The notes beneath the pieces were generated by a model. It did no database searches, was not told the DNA's origin, and saw nothing but the letters and a program-made list of their open reading frames with translations. A DNA stretch of 5,432 nucleotides from Nostoc sp. CHAB 5715 (GTDB lineage Bacteria; Cyanobacteriota; Cyanobacteriia; Cyanobacteriales; Nostocaceae). The first letter of the stretch is position 1, and every line of letters begins with the position of its first letter. A program made the position numbers and the translations under genes. Below are positions 1 to 5,404 of this stretch, piece by piece. The stretch lies in NCBI RefSeq assembly GCF_020829685.1, contig NZ_JAIVFR010000504.1, forward strand, positions 1 to 5,432, in the 5' to 3' direction.

Positions 1-2264
1 CACTCGAAGATCTGGGCTCCCTGGTATGACTGAAGCGTCGAAATTCCCATTTTAGAGAAGATCTTCAGCAATTCTTTGTCTACCGCTTTGATATAGTTTT
101 TGTGTAATACTTCATCTTTAAGCTCTTCTCCTTCGATCAGGCCTCTTTTGTTCATGTCCGAAATGGTCTCGAAAGCCATGTAAGGACAGATGCCCGAAGC
201 ACCATAACCGATCAGCGTAGCAAAATGATGGGTTTCCCACACATCACCTGACTCTACCAGGATACCGACCTTACCTCTCAGACCTTTTTTGATCAGGTAG
301 TGATGAACGGCCGCAGTAGCCAGCAATGAAGGCACCGGAGCATGGTCAGAGTCAATCGCCCTGTCAGAAAGTATCAGGATTTCAAAACCATCATAAATGG
401 CATCTGCAGCATACCTGCAAATCCTTTCCAAAGCAAATTCAAGTGATTTGCCCGGATTTTCATGATGAGCATTGAAGTAAGTATTGATCGTTTTGGCCTG
501 GAAACCCTGGTGATCCACAAATCTGAGTTTATCAAACTCTTTGATGGTCAGTACAGGTTGCTCCAGCTGCACCTGGCGGCAGTGCAATGGCGATTCTGTC
601 AGGATGTTCTCAGCCGAACCCACGAATGAGATCAGCGACATGATAGAACGCTCTCTGATCGAATCGATCGGCGGGTTGGTTACCTGGGCAAACAACTGCT
701 TAAAATAATAGGAGATATGCTGGCTTTGCTCAGAAAGGATGGCCAGAGGGGTATCAATACCCATAGAGCCGATCGCTTCTTTACCTGATGAGGCCATTGG
801 TCCGAGAATCATCCTCAGGTCTTCTGAAGTGTATCCGTTGGTAATCTGGCGTTTCAAAAGGGCCGCACTGTCATATTTGGTATATGGCCTGATAGAATCA
901 GGCAATTCTGCAATCTTAATTTTGTATTCGTCTAACCATTCCTGATAAGGTTGTCTTGAGCAAATTTCAGCTTTTAATTCTTCATCAGGGATGATTCTTC
1001 CCTGTTCCATGTCAACTACGAACATTTTGCCCGGTTGCAAACGGCCTTTTGATACGACTTTCGACTGATCAACGTCCAATACCCCGGCTTCAGAAGCCAT
1101 GATCACCGTGTCGTCATTCAGAACCCAGTATCTTGACGGACGCAAACCGTTCCTGTCCAGTGTGGCACCCACAATCTTTCCATCAGTGAAAGAAAGAGAA
1201 GCAGGACCATCCCACGGCTCCATTATGGCCGCATGGTATTCGTAGAATGCTTTTCTGTTCGGATCCATCTGGTCGTTACCGTCCCAGGCTTCGGGCACCA
1301 GCATCATCATCACATGCGGAAGCGATCTGCCCGACAGGTACAGAAGCTCAATGGCGTTATCCAGCTGAGCTGAATCAGAATTGCCTTTATCACAGATCGG
1401 AAGAATCATGTTCATCTCTTCTTCCGTAAAAAACTCAGAGTAGAAAGTACTTTCAGCCGCCCTGATCCAGTTCACGTTACCTTTCACGGTGTTGATCTCA
1501 CCATTGTGAGCGATATATCTGAAAGGTTGGGCCAGTTTCCAGGATGGGAAAGTGTTGGTTGAGAATCTTGAGTGTACAATGGCGAATGCAGAAACCACAT
1601 TCTTGTTGGTAAGATCAGGGAAATAATATTTCAACTGATTGGTAGTCAACTGTCCTTTATAAGATACAGTACGACAGGAAAGTGAGGAGAAATAAAAATG
1701 TTCTACGGCTCCCAAAACAGACTCCCTGATGATCCTGGTGGCATATTGCCTTAAGACATAAAGCTTTCTTTCAAAGCTGATGTCGTCCGTCAGGTCAAAA
1801 GGTTTTTTAATAAACACCTGCTCAACCCACGGCTCAACAGAACCGGATCCTTCGCCCAGTGTTTCGTTTTGAGTAGGAACCTTACGATAACCCAGCAACT
1901 CCATGCCGAATTTCTCAATTTTGCGGTTCAGAATCTCTCTGCACTCTTCTCTTTCTTTCTCATCATGAGGAAAAAAGATCATCCCCAAACCATAATTACC
2001 CAGGGCCGGAAGCTTGAATCCGGTCTTCCTGCATTCGTCTAAAAGGTATTCATGGGGAATTTGTATCAGAATTCCCGCTCCGTCACCAGTGTTCGGGTCA
2101 CAACCGCATGCTCCGCGGTGATCCATCCTCTCGAGCATCACGATAGCATCCGCTACAATCTGATGTGATTTTCTTCCCTTGAGATGAGCTCTGAATCCGA
2201 TGCCACAGGCATCATGCTCGAAGTCTGGATGGTAAAGGCCAGGATTTTCTTGAATTTCAATCAT
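1..2264 (-). CDS. gltB: Glutamate synthase large subunit, N-terminal 754 codons (partial at left edge)
   Basis: GltB moves the amide of glutamine onto 2-oxoglutarate to make two glutamates (cytoplasmic GS-GOGAT cycle). The frame is open from ATG at 2264 to the window edge with no stop or frameshift. Residues 1-19 form a short propeptide, and Cys20 (in HDACGIGF) is the expected N-terminal nucleophile after cleavage. The class II glutaminase domain covers about 20-430, with HSRFSTNTFPSW (231-242), HNGEINT (253-259), GNSDSAQLDNAIELL (from 295) and RNGLRPSRY (371-379). The central domain follows from about 470, with FAQVTNPPIDSIRE (525-538). The family is about 1500 residues, so the FMN-binding synthase domain, Fe-S cysteines and C-terminal beta-helix lie outside the window, and the electron donor (NAD(P)H or ferredoxin) cannot be read. 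AAGG ends 7 nt before the ATG. From memory of the family, the wording (GLYHPDFEHDACGIGF, then AHLKGRKSHQ) fits Bacteroidota rather than cyanobacterial GOGAT. Family call very sure; lineage call fairly sure. Confidence 0.96.
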   Translation of the reverse strand, partial: MIEIQENPGLYHPDFEHDACGIGFRAHLKGRKSHQIVADAIVMLERMDHRGACGCDPNTGDGAGILIQIPHEYLLDECRKTGFKLPALGNYGLGMIFFPHDEKEREECREILNRKIEKFGMELLGYRKVPTQNETLGEGSGSVEPWVEQVFIKKPFDLTDDISFERKLYVLRQYATRIIRESVLGAVEHFYFSSLSCRTVSYKGQLTTNQLKYYFPDLTNKNVVSAFAIVHSRFSTNTFPSWKLAQPFRYIAHNGEINTVKGNVNWIRAAESTFYSEFFTEEEMNMILPICDKGNSDSAQLDNAIELLYLSGRSLPHVMMMLVPEAWDGNDQMDPNRKAFYEYHAAIMEPWDGPASLSFTDGKIVGATLDRNGLRPSRYWVLNDDTVIMASEAGVLDVDQSKVVSKGRLQPGKMFVVDMEQGRIIPDEELKAEICSRQPYQEWLDEYKIKIAELPDSIRPYTKYDSAALLKRQITNGYTSEDLRMILGPMASSGKEAIGSMGIDTPLAILSEQSQHISYYFKQLFAQVTNPPIDSIRERSIMSLISFVGSAENILTESPLHCRQVQLEQPVLTIKEFDKLRFVDHQGFQAKTINTYFNAHHENPGKSLEFALERICRYAADAIYDGFEILILSDRAIDSDHAPVPSLLATAAVHHYLIKKGLRGKVGILVESGDVWETHHFATLIGYGASGICPYMAFETISDMNKRGLIEGEELKDEVLHKNYIKAVDKELLKIFSKMGISTLQSYQGAQIFE

Positions 2265-2510
2265 TTTTTTACCTTTTAAATGATAATTATATTGTACTCT
2301 TTTGTTTTGCAAGATTCTTCTTTTGTATAATCAGAAATCACTTACAAAAAATTCTGATTTTCGCTATTTTTAAGTATATTATAAAAGTAGCCTCGCAATT
2401 TAATAATAATTTTAAATGGTTAATACACAATAAACCAAATTTTATGCAAGCGGCGAAAACTTGTGAATTAAATAATAAATTCTATTGAAATTATACAATT
2501 CAAAAGTGTT
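2265..2510. other. AT-rich intergenic region containing the probable join between Bacteroidota-like and cyanobacterial DNA
   Basis: These 246 bases separate the gltB start from the stop of the next minus-strand gene. They are strikingly AT-rich, and I see no gene or convincing terminator in them. The gltB side should hold that gene's leader and promoter. I looked for the Bacteroidota -7 motif (TAnnTTTG with upstream TTG) on the minus strand and found only poor near-matches. The change from HIP1-free, Bacteroidota-like sequence to HIP1-rich cyanobacterial sequence must occur in or at the edge of this stretch, with 2505-2513 the most suggestive edge because the repeat protein stops there mid-repeat. 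The exact point cannot be fixed from sequence alone. Confidence 0.6.
2329..2359. repeat. Inverted repeat AATCAGAA/TTCTGATT in the gltB leader
   Basis: AATCAGAA (2329-2336) and TTCTGATT (2352-2359) are perfect 8-bp inverted arms separated by 15 nt. On the minus strand the element begins about 65 nt upstream of the gltB start. It could be a leader hairpin or a dyad operator, but in a region this AT-rich an 8-bp dyad may also be chance. Confidence 0.4.
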
Positions 2511-3194
2511 TTACGGCTCAATAGTAACGGGGTTATTGTCTGTAGTAACCGCTTGTTCTTTTGCGATCGCTTTATCTAGCGTCATTTCGGTTTCTTCTGG
2601 GGCAGTGTATTCTAAGTTCTCTTCATCTGGCACAACAATAGTAACCGGGTTGTCGTCTGTAGTAATTAGCAGTTCTGCAAAGACTGCGATCGCTTTATCT
2701 AACGCAATTGCGGGTTCTACTGGGACAGTGCATTCCAAGTTTTCAGAAACAGTATCTAGGCGATCGGGTAAATTTGATTTTACATTCTCCCCCTGCTCCC
2801 CCTGCTCCCCCTGCTCCCCCTGCTCCCCCTGCTTCCCCTCTACTTCCTGGCACAATACTTGAAGTTGGACACTGTATTGCCAAGATTTACCGAGTAGATC
2901 CGACATCAAATCGCCGATACAGCGAAACTCCCAAACTCCCGGATGGAAGTAGGTAAAGGGAATTAGCGCCATTAAACCTTCTGAATTAGTGCGACGCGAT
3001 CGCTTGAAAATTCGCCGCTTTGGTAGAACTTCCTGGGTTGAGGAGTGAGTTAGCCGCACTTCCACGTCAGTATTAGGAAGGTTAGAACGAGCCAAAACTC
3101 TATACTCCCCTTCCAAAATTTCCAAATTTGGCGATTTTAGGATATGCCACGAGCGATCGCCTTGTTTCTGTATCAGAAATTGCCAGTGTTCCAT
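2511..3194 (-). CDS. Cyanobacterial protein of unknown function with C-terminal repeats, probably 3'-truncated
   Basis: I recognise the N-terminal part (MEHWQFLIQKQGDRSW, then LEILEGEYRVLARS and PFTYFHPGVWEFRC) as a conserved cyanobacterial hypothetical family with no function known to me. ATG at 3194 gives 227 residues. The frame can be extended to a TTG at 3227, but that codon lies inside the likely -10 box, so ATG is preferred. Residues 1-117 look like one folded beta-rich domain, with no signal peptide or membrane segment. Residues 121-136 are a Gly-Glu-Gln tract. Residues 150-190 and 192-227 are two acidic degenerate repeats sharing ENLExT, LDKAIA and TTDxNPVTI. The second repeat ends right after NPVTIEP at the TAA, exactly where a third unit would be expected to continue. 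Remembered homologues are longer, so the 3' end may be lost at the contig join. The frame contains four HIP1 octamers, which mark it as cyanobacterial. Confidence 0.8.
   Translation of the reverse strand: MEHWQFLIQKQGDRSWHILKSPNLEILEGEYRVLARSNLPNTDVEVRLTHSSTQEVLPKRRIFKRSRRTNSEGLMALIPFTYFHPGVWEFRCIGDLMSDLLGKSWQYSVQLQVLCQEVEGKQGEQGEQGEQGEQGENVKSNLPDRLDTVSENLECTVPVEPAIALDKAIAVFAELLITTDDNPVTIVVPDEENLEYTAPEETEMTLDKAIAKEQAVTTDNNPVTIEP
2514..2744 (-). repeat. Two degenerate tandem coding repeats of 123 and 108 bp
   Basis: Unit 1 (2622-2744) and unit 2 (2514-2621) are similar at DNA as well as protein level. Each has a HIP1-containing block GCGATCGCTTTATCTA, a block reading roughly TAGTAACGGGTTGTTGTCTG, and a block around ACAGTGTATTCTAAGTT (all as read on the plus strand). 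Unit 2 is five codons shorter. DNA-level similarity suggests a fairly recent duplication of one coding block. Confidence 0.8.
2787..2840. repeat. 9-bp minisatellite CTCCCCCTG, five perfect copies plus one degenerate
   Basis: CTCCCCCTG is repeated perfectly five times (2787-2831), followed by CTTCCCCTC (2832-2840). The period is a multiple of three and in frame with the minus-strand gene, where it encodes Gly-Glu-Gln triplets. Similar CCCCCTG nonamer arrays are common between genes in filamentous cyanobacteria; this one sits inside a coding region. Copy number is expected to vary by replication slippage without breaking the frame. Confidence 0.95.
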
Positions 3195-3226
3195 TGTGAG
3201 TGATGCCCAGACCGACGAGCCGCCCA

Positions 3227-3254
3227 ATTATATTGTGTATTAACTTGCTTGCAA
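3227..3254 (-). promoter_or_regulatory. Likely sigma70 promoter of the repeat-protein gene
   Basis: On the minus strand TTGCAA (3254-3249) is followed by a 16-nt spacer and a perfect TATAAT (3232-3227). The predicted transcript start is near 3220, giving a leader of about 26 nt before the ATG at 3194. No strong Shine-Dalgarno is present, which is common in cyanobacteria. Confidence 0.55.
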
Positions 3255-3257
3255 GTT
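3242..3257. promoter_or_regulatory. Palindrome AACTTGC-TT-GCAAGTT overlapping the -35 box
   Basis: Perfect 7-bp arms (3242-3248 and 3251-3257) flank a 2-bp centre. The right arm includes the -35 hexamer of the minus-strand promoter, so a protein bound here would be expected to compete with RNA polymerase. This is a candidate operator for an unknown dimeric regulator. Confidence 0.4.
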
Positions 3258-3607
3258 TACCCCAGTATTTTGTAAATGCATCCCTTAAATAGCTATCTAG
3301 TTAACTGCCAACTTTTTTTGTATGATTTTTTACTAAAATTTCCATTTGCCATAGACACAACATACAATAAATGTAAGATTCACTTGACAATTTTTATTAA
3401 ATTGTGATTGCCCACATTTTTGCTACAAAGAGTTAGGGTGTGGCTCTTAAGTGTCCTGTGTGATCGCCGTAGGCGATCGCAAAACGCCATCGCAAATCAC
3501 AACACTTAACCACGTAGCACGCGCCCAACCTACAAAGCAGCGTTTCTTTGAACCGCTACAAAGCGTATCCTCACCTGAGTGAAATGTGGGTGACAATGAG
3601 GATTTAC
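3258..3607. other. Intergenic region between divergent genes, no gene seen
   Basis: I see no supported gene here. The left half (about 3260-3430) is AT-rich. It contains a TTGACA at 3384-3389 without a good -10 at normal spacing, and a weak TTGTGA (3402-3407), 16-nt spacer, TACAAA (3424-3429) pair that could drive the plus-strand genes. The right half holds the HIP1-cored hairpin listed separately. A TTG at 3548 opens the downstream frame but has no ribosome site. Confidence 0.6.
3440..3513. repeat. Imperfect inverted repeat with HIP1 core
   Basis: The outer arms are GTGG (3440-3443)/CCAC (3510-3513), TTAAGTGT (3447-3454)/ACACTTAA (3502-3509) and TGTGAT (3459-3464)/ATCACA (3496-3501), with bulges of 3 and 4 nt on the left side only. 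Nested inside is GATCGCC-GTA-GGCGATC (3462-3478), which contains a HIP1 octamer and competes for pairing with the TGTGAT arm. It could be a small palindromic repeat element, or a leader or terminator hairpin upstream of the four-cysteine gene. There is no U-tract, so a classic terminator is unlikely. Confidence 0.6.
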
Positions 3608-3613
3608 AGGAGG
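3608..3613 (+). promoter_or_regulatory. Strong Shine-Dalgarno AGGAGG deciding the start of the four-cysteine gene
   Basis: AGGAGG lies 6 nt upstream of the ATG at 3620. The in-frame upstream starts (TTG at 3548, ATGs at 3587 and 3596) have no such site, so 3620 is the likely start. Confidence 0.8.
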
Positions 3614-3619
3614 GATTCG

Positions 3620-3817
3620 ATGCTAGTCATTTTAATGGACGAGCAAATCCTTGCCCCTGAGCAAGTTTGCCAGTCTTGTTTACTCGCTGACAGAAGCGGT
3701 CAACCCCGTTGGCGTGGGGGTCAACTGCGCTGTGGTCAAGCCATTCGCAAACTTACTCAACAGCAACCAGACCAGTATGAGTGTGTGATGGGTTTTCGCA
3801 TCGCCCATATAGAATAA
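3620..3817 (+). CDS. Small conserved cyanobacterial four-cysteine protein, function unknown
   Basis: This 65-residue protein starts MLVILMDEQILAPEQ and ends MGFRIAHIE. Its four cysteines form a CxxC pair (Cys17, Cys20) followed by Cys38 and Cys55, a spacing compatible with a small zinc ribbon or other metal or redox site, though I cannot assign one. The middle is Arg/Gln/Gly-rich (DRSGQPRWRGGQLRCGQ), and there is no membrane segment or signal peptide. I believe similar short proteins are widespread in cyanobacteria as uncharacterised entries. The AGGAGG site fixes the start and supports real translation. tic20 follows on the same strand 82 bp later with no clear promoter or terminator between, so co-transcription is plausible. 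Function is not known. Confidence 0.82.
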   Translation: MLVILMDEQILAPEQVCQSCLLADRSGQPRWRGGQLRCGQAIRKLTQQQPDQYECVMGFRIAHIE

Positions 3818-3886
3818 GTTGAATTTGCCAGAAAGACCAAGCAACTGCGTTATCCTAAGCTCAAGTAACTATTAAAATTTAATCAC

Positions 3887-3892
3887 AGGAGA
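3887..3892 (+). promoter_or_regulatory. Shine-Dalgarno AGGAGA of tic20
   Basis: AGGAGA lies 7 nt before the ATG at 3900, a good match at good spacing. It supports this start for tic20. Confidence 0.75.
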
Positions 3893-3899
3893 ACGCATA

Positions 3900-4379
3900 A
3901 TGTCTTGGCGCGGATCTACAACGGTTTCAGATCGAATTTTTGCTTCCTTGCCTTATTTGCTGCCCCTAGTTGATGGTTTAGTCTTCGGCAGCTTTTTGTT
4001 AAATCAGTTTCCACCACTACGAGTTGTGCTTTTACCACTGCAACCAGTGCTAATAATTTACGGTAGTTTAGGACAATTTGGACAAATAATTGTGTTCTTT
4101 GCCTTGTTCCTATTAGTGGTAAGAAACGAAAAAATCAGTCACTTCATTCGTTTCAACACAATGCAAGCGATTCTTTTGGACATAGTTATATTTTTGTGTT
4201 CCATACTGGTACAAGTTTTAAGACAGGTTCCTGGTACTGGCTTTGCAATAGAAACACTAGCTAACACCATCTTTCTAGGCGTTGTAGCAGCAGTTGGATA
4301 TTCCGCCGTTCAGTCTCTACTGGGACGTTATGCGGAAATTCCGGCGATTTCCGATGCAGTGTACATGCAGGTGCGTTAG
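3900..4379 (+). CDS. tic20: Tic20-family integral membrane protein
   Basis: This 159-residue protein matches the cyanobacterial Tic20/Ycf60 family. In plants Tic20 is a channel-forming part of the chloroplast inner-envelope protein import complex; the role of the cyanobacterial ancestor in the plasma or thylakoid membrane is not settled. Family marks are the N-terminal MSWRGSTTVSDRIFASLPYL, the loop VRNEKISHFIRFNTMQA (74-90), and the C-terminal RYAEIPAISDAVY (143-155). Hydrophobic segments lie at about 14-34, 41-55 with 60-74, 88-108 and 119-140, consistent with the four-helix topology of the family. Length is normal for the family, and the start is supported by AGGAGA upstream. The gene ends only 3 bp from the end of the convergent hydrolase gene, so neither has room for its own intergenic terminator and the transcripts probably overlap. 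Confidence 0.93.
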   Translation: MSWRGSTTVSDRIFASLPYLLPLVDGLVFGSFLLNQFPPLRVVLLPLQPVLIIYGSLGQFGQIIVFFALFLLVVRNEKISHFIRFNTMQAILLDIVIFLCSILVQVLRQVPGTGFAIETLANTIFLGVVAAVGYSAVQSLLGRYAEIPAISDAVYMQVR

Positions 4380-4382
4380 AAG

Positions 4383-5156
4383 TTAACGGGGCGCTACAGT
4401 GTTTTCCAGGCGACCAATACCTTCAATTTCAACGCGGACGCGATCGCCTGGATGCAAGGGACTTACACCCTCCGGCGTACCTGTTAGCACCAAATCACCC
4501 GGTAGTAGCGTCATAACCTGACTGATATAAGAAACTAGAACATCGGGAGAAAACACCATTTGATTGATACAGGCAGATTGGACTGGATTGGCGTCGTCAT
4601 TCACAAAAGTTTGCAATCTCGCTCCTGGATTTAATTCCCGCACGATCCAAGGCCCCAACGGACAGAAAGTATCAAAACCTTTGGCTCGCGTCCATTGACC
4701 ATCCCGTTTTTGTAAATCCCGCGCTGTTACGTCATTGGCGATGGTGTAGCCCCAAATTTTGGTTTGGGCTACCTCTGGCGTACATTCAAAGACGTAATCG
4801 CCAATCACTAATGCTAACTCTCCTTCGTAGTCAACTCTTTGTGACTGGGGAGGATACTTAATTTCCCTTTCAGATGGAATGATCGACGTAGGTGGCTTAA
4901 GAAAGATTAGTGGCTCAGAAGGTACTGAAGTTCCCATTTCAGCTGCATGTTCTGCATAATTCTTACCCACTGCCACAATTTTTGAGGGAGCGCAGGGAGC
5001 CAGAATTTGGTAATTTTCTGGTGTCAAAGTTAAATCAGTGGGTTGTCCTTGTAACCAAGGCGGAGCATCTAACACCTGCACATTCAGGGACAGTTGTAGT
5101 ATCCCATAGTAAATCTGTCCTTCTTGATTTTGAATTCGCACATAGCGTTGCGCCAT
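4383..5156 (-). CDS. Fumarylacetoacetate hydrolase (FAH) family protein
   Basis: A 257-residue cytoplasmic enzyme of the FAH superfamily, whose members hydrolyse, hydrate or decarboxylate beta-diketo and 2-oxo acids using Mg2+ or Mn2+. A short N-terminal region (about 1-55) precedes the catalytic fold. Visible family residues are VAVGKNYAEHAAEMG (61-75) with the likely catalytic His70, the metal ligands Glu111 and Glu113 in VDYEGELALVIG, Asp142 in ANDVTARDLQ, Lys159 in AKGFD, and the glycine-rich TGTPEGV (225-231). All expected metal ligands are present, so it should be active. Size and architecture resemble the FAHD1/acylpyruvase and HpcE-like group rather than true tyrosine-degradation FAH (about 420 residues). 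The exact substrate cannot be read from sequence, and no catabolic neighbours help. ATG at 5156 gives the family's usual short start; no well-spaced Shine-Dalgarno is seen. A HIP1 octamer lies near its 3' end. Confidence 0.92.
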   Translation of the reverse strand: MAQRYVRIQNQEGQIYYGILQLSLNVQVLDAPPWLQGQPTDLTLTPENYQILAPCAPSKIVAVGKNYAEHAAEMGTSVPSEPLIFLKPPTSIIPSEREIKYPPQSQRVDYEGELALVIGDYVFECTPEVAQTKIWGYTIANDVTARDLQKRDGQWTRAKGFDTFCPLGPWIVRELNPGARLQTFVNDDANPVQSACINQMVFSPDVLVSYISQVMTLLPGDLVLTGTPEGVSPLHPGDRVRVEIEGIGRLENTVAPR

Positions 5157-5227
5157 AACCTTAATGAATATCCTTTGATCTGCTTTTTTGTTGCTGTGAG
5201 CGGGTAGTAATCATCAGTTAGCTTTTT

Positions 5228-5296
5228 AGCGAACCGATTGAGCCTTGAGCCTGAAAGCGATCGCTCGCTATAATATATGTCCCAATCCGGTTCGCT
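5228..5296. repeat. Inverted repeat AGCGAACCG-ATTG / CAAT-CGGTTCGCT enclosing a promoter
   Basis: AGCGAACCGATTG (5228-5240) and CAATCCGGTTCGCT (5283-5296) are inverted arms identical except for one extra C at 5287. The 42-bp interior contains the HIP1 octamer and the plus-strand promoter. It could be paired operator half-sites or the termini of a very small palindromic element. Confidence 0.6.
5245..5274 (+). promoter_or_regulatory. Predicted sigma70 promoter reading off the right edge
   Basis: TTGAGC (5245-5250), an 18-nt spacer and a perfect TATAAT (5269-5274) predict a transcript start near 5281. No convincing coding start follows within the window, so the transcript would have a leader of at least 150 nt, would serve a gene beyond the edge, or would make a small RNA. 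Confidence 0.5.
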
Positions 5297-5315
5297 TAAT
5301 ATGTTTGGCTCTCGG

Positions 5316-5365
5316 AGATCCCCTAACCCCCAATTTCTCGGGGGTCGCCACAGGCGGGGGGATCT
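5316..5365. repeat. Nested hairpin of the GATCCCC type
   Basis: The outer arms AGATCCCC (5316-5323) and GGGGATCT (5358-5365) are perfect. The inner arms ACCCCC (5326-5331) and GGGGGT (5340-5345) close an 8-nt loop. GATCCCC/GGGGATC palindromic units with C-rich arms are frequent between cyanobacterial genes. It could form a strong RNA structure in the transcript from the promoter at 5245-5274, but it lacks a following U-tract. Confidence 0.65.
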
Positions 5366-5404
5366 TAACCCAACCTGATATATGTCATTAGGGAAATATA
5401 CCCC

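Larger units (their letters stand above)
2563..5264. repeat. HIP1 octamers (GCGATCGC), seven dispersed copies
   Basis: Perfect copies lie at 2563-2570, 2687-2694, 2996-3003, 3153-3160, 3473-3480, 4440-4447 and 5257-5264, about one per 400 bp. None occurs in 1-2500. HIP1 over-representation is a well-known signature of many cyanobacterial genomes, so this distribution both identifies the right-hand DNA and marks the composition change. Confidence 0.95.

Noticed and set aside
739..1429. Short plus-strand open frames at 739-945 and 1247-1429
   Set aside because: Both lie antisense inside the continuous gltB frame, have no ribosome site and no recognisable protein sequence.
2787..2840. Possible CRISPR array
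   Set aside because: The 9-bp units are directly tandem with no spacers; this is a minisatellite in a coding frame.
2485..2956. Plus-strand open frames at 2485-2862 and 2708-2956, with Pro/Ser/Cys-rich repeats
   Set aside because: They are antisense to the recognised repeat-protein gene; their repeats are just the CTCCCCCTG minisatellite and duplicated units read in the wrong frame.
3195..3227. Longer TTG start at 3227 for the repeat protein
   Set aside because: The TTG falls inside the predicted TATAAT box, and the recognised family begins at MEHW (ATG 3194).
3548..3619. Longer start (TTG 3548) for the four-cysteine protein
   Set aside because: AGGAGG is placed for the ATG at 3620, and the extra 24 residues look like translated intergenic sequence.
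4910..5158. Plus-strand open frame of 82 codons
   Set aside because: Fully antisense to the FAH-family gene, which has all its catalytic residues; no ribosome site.
5301..5378. 25-codon plus-strand ORF after the promoter at 5245-5274
   Set aside because: No Shine-Dalgarno, and most of its length is the GATCCCC hairpin repeat, giving an Arg/Gly/Pro-rich peptide with no resemblance to a protein I know.
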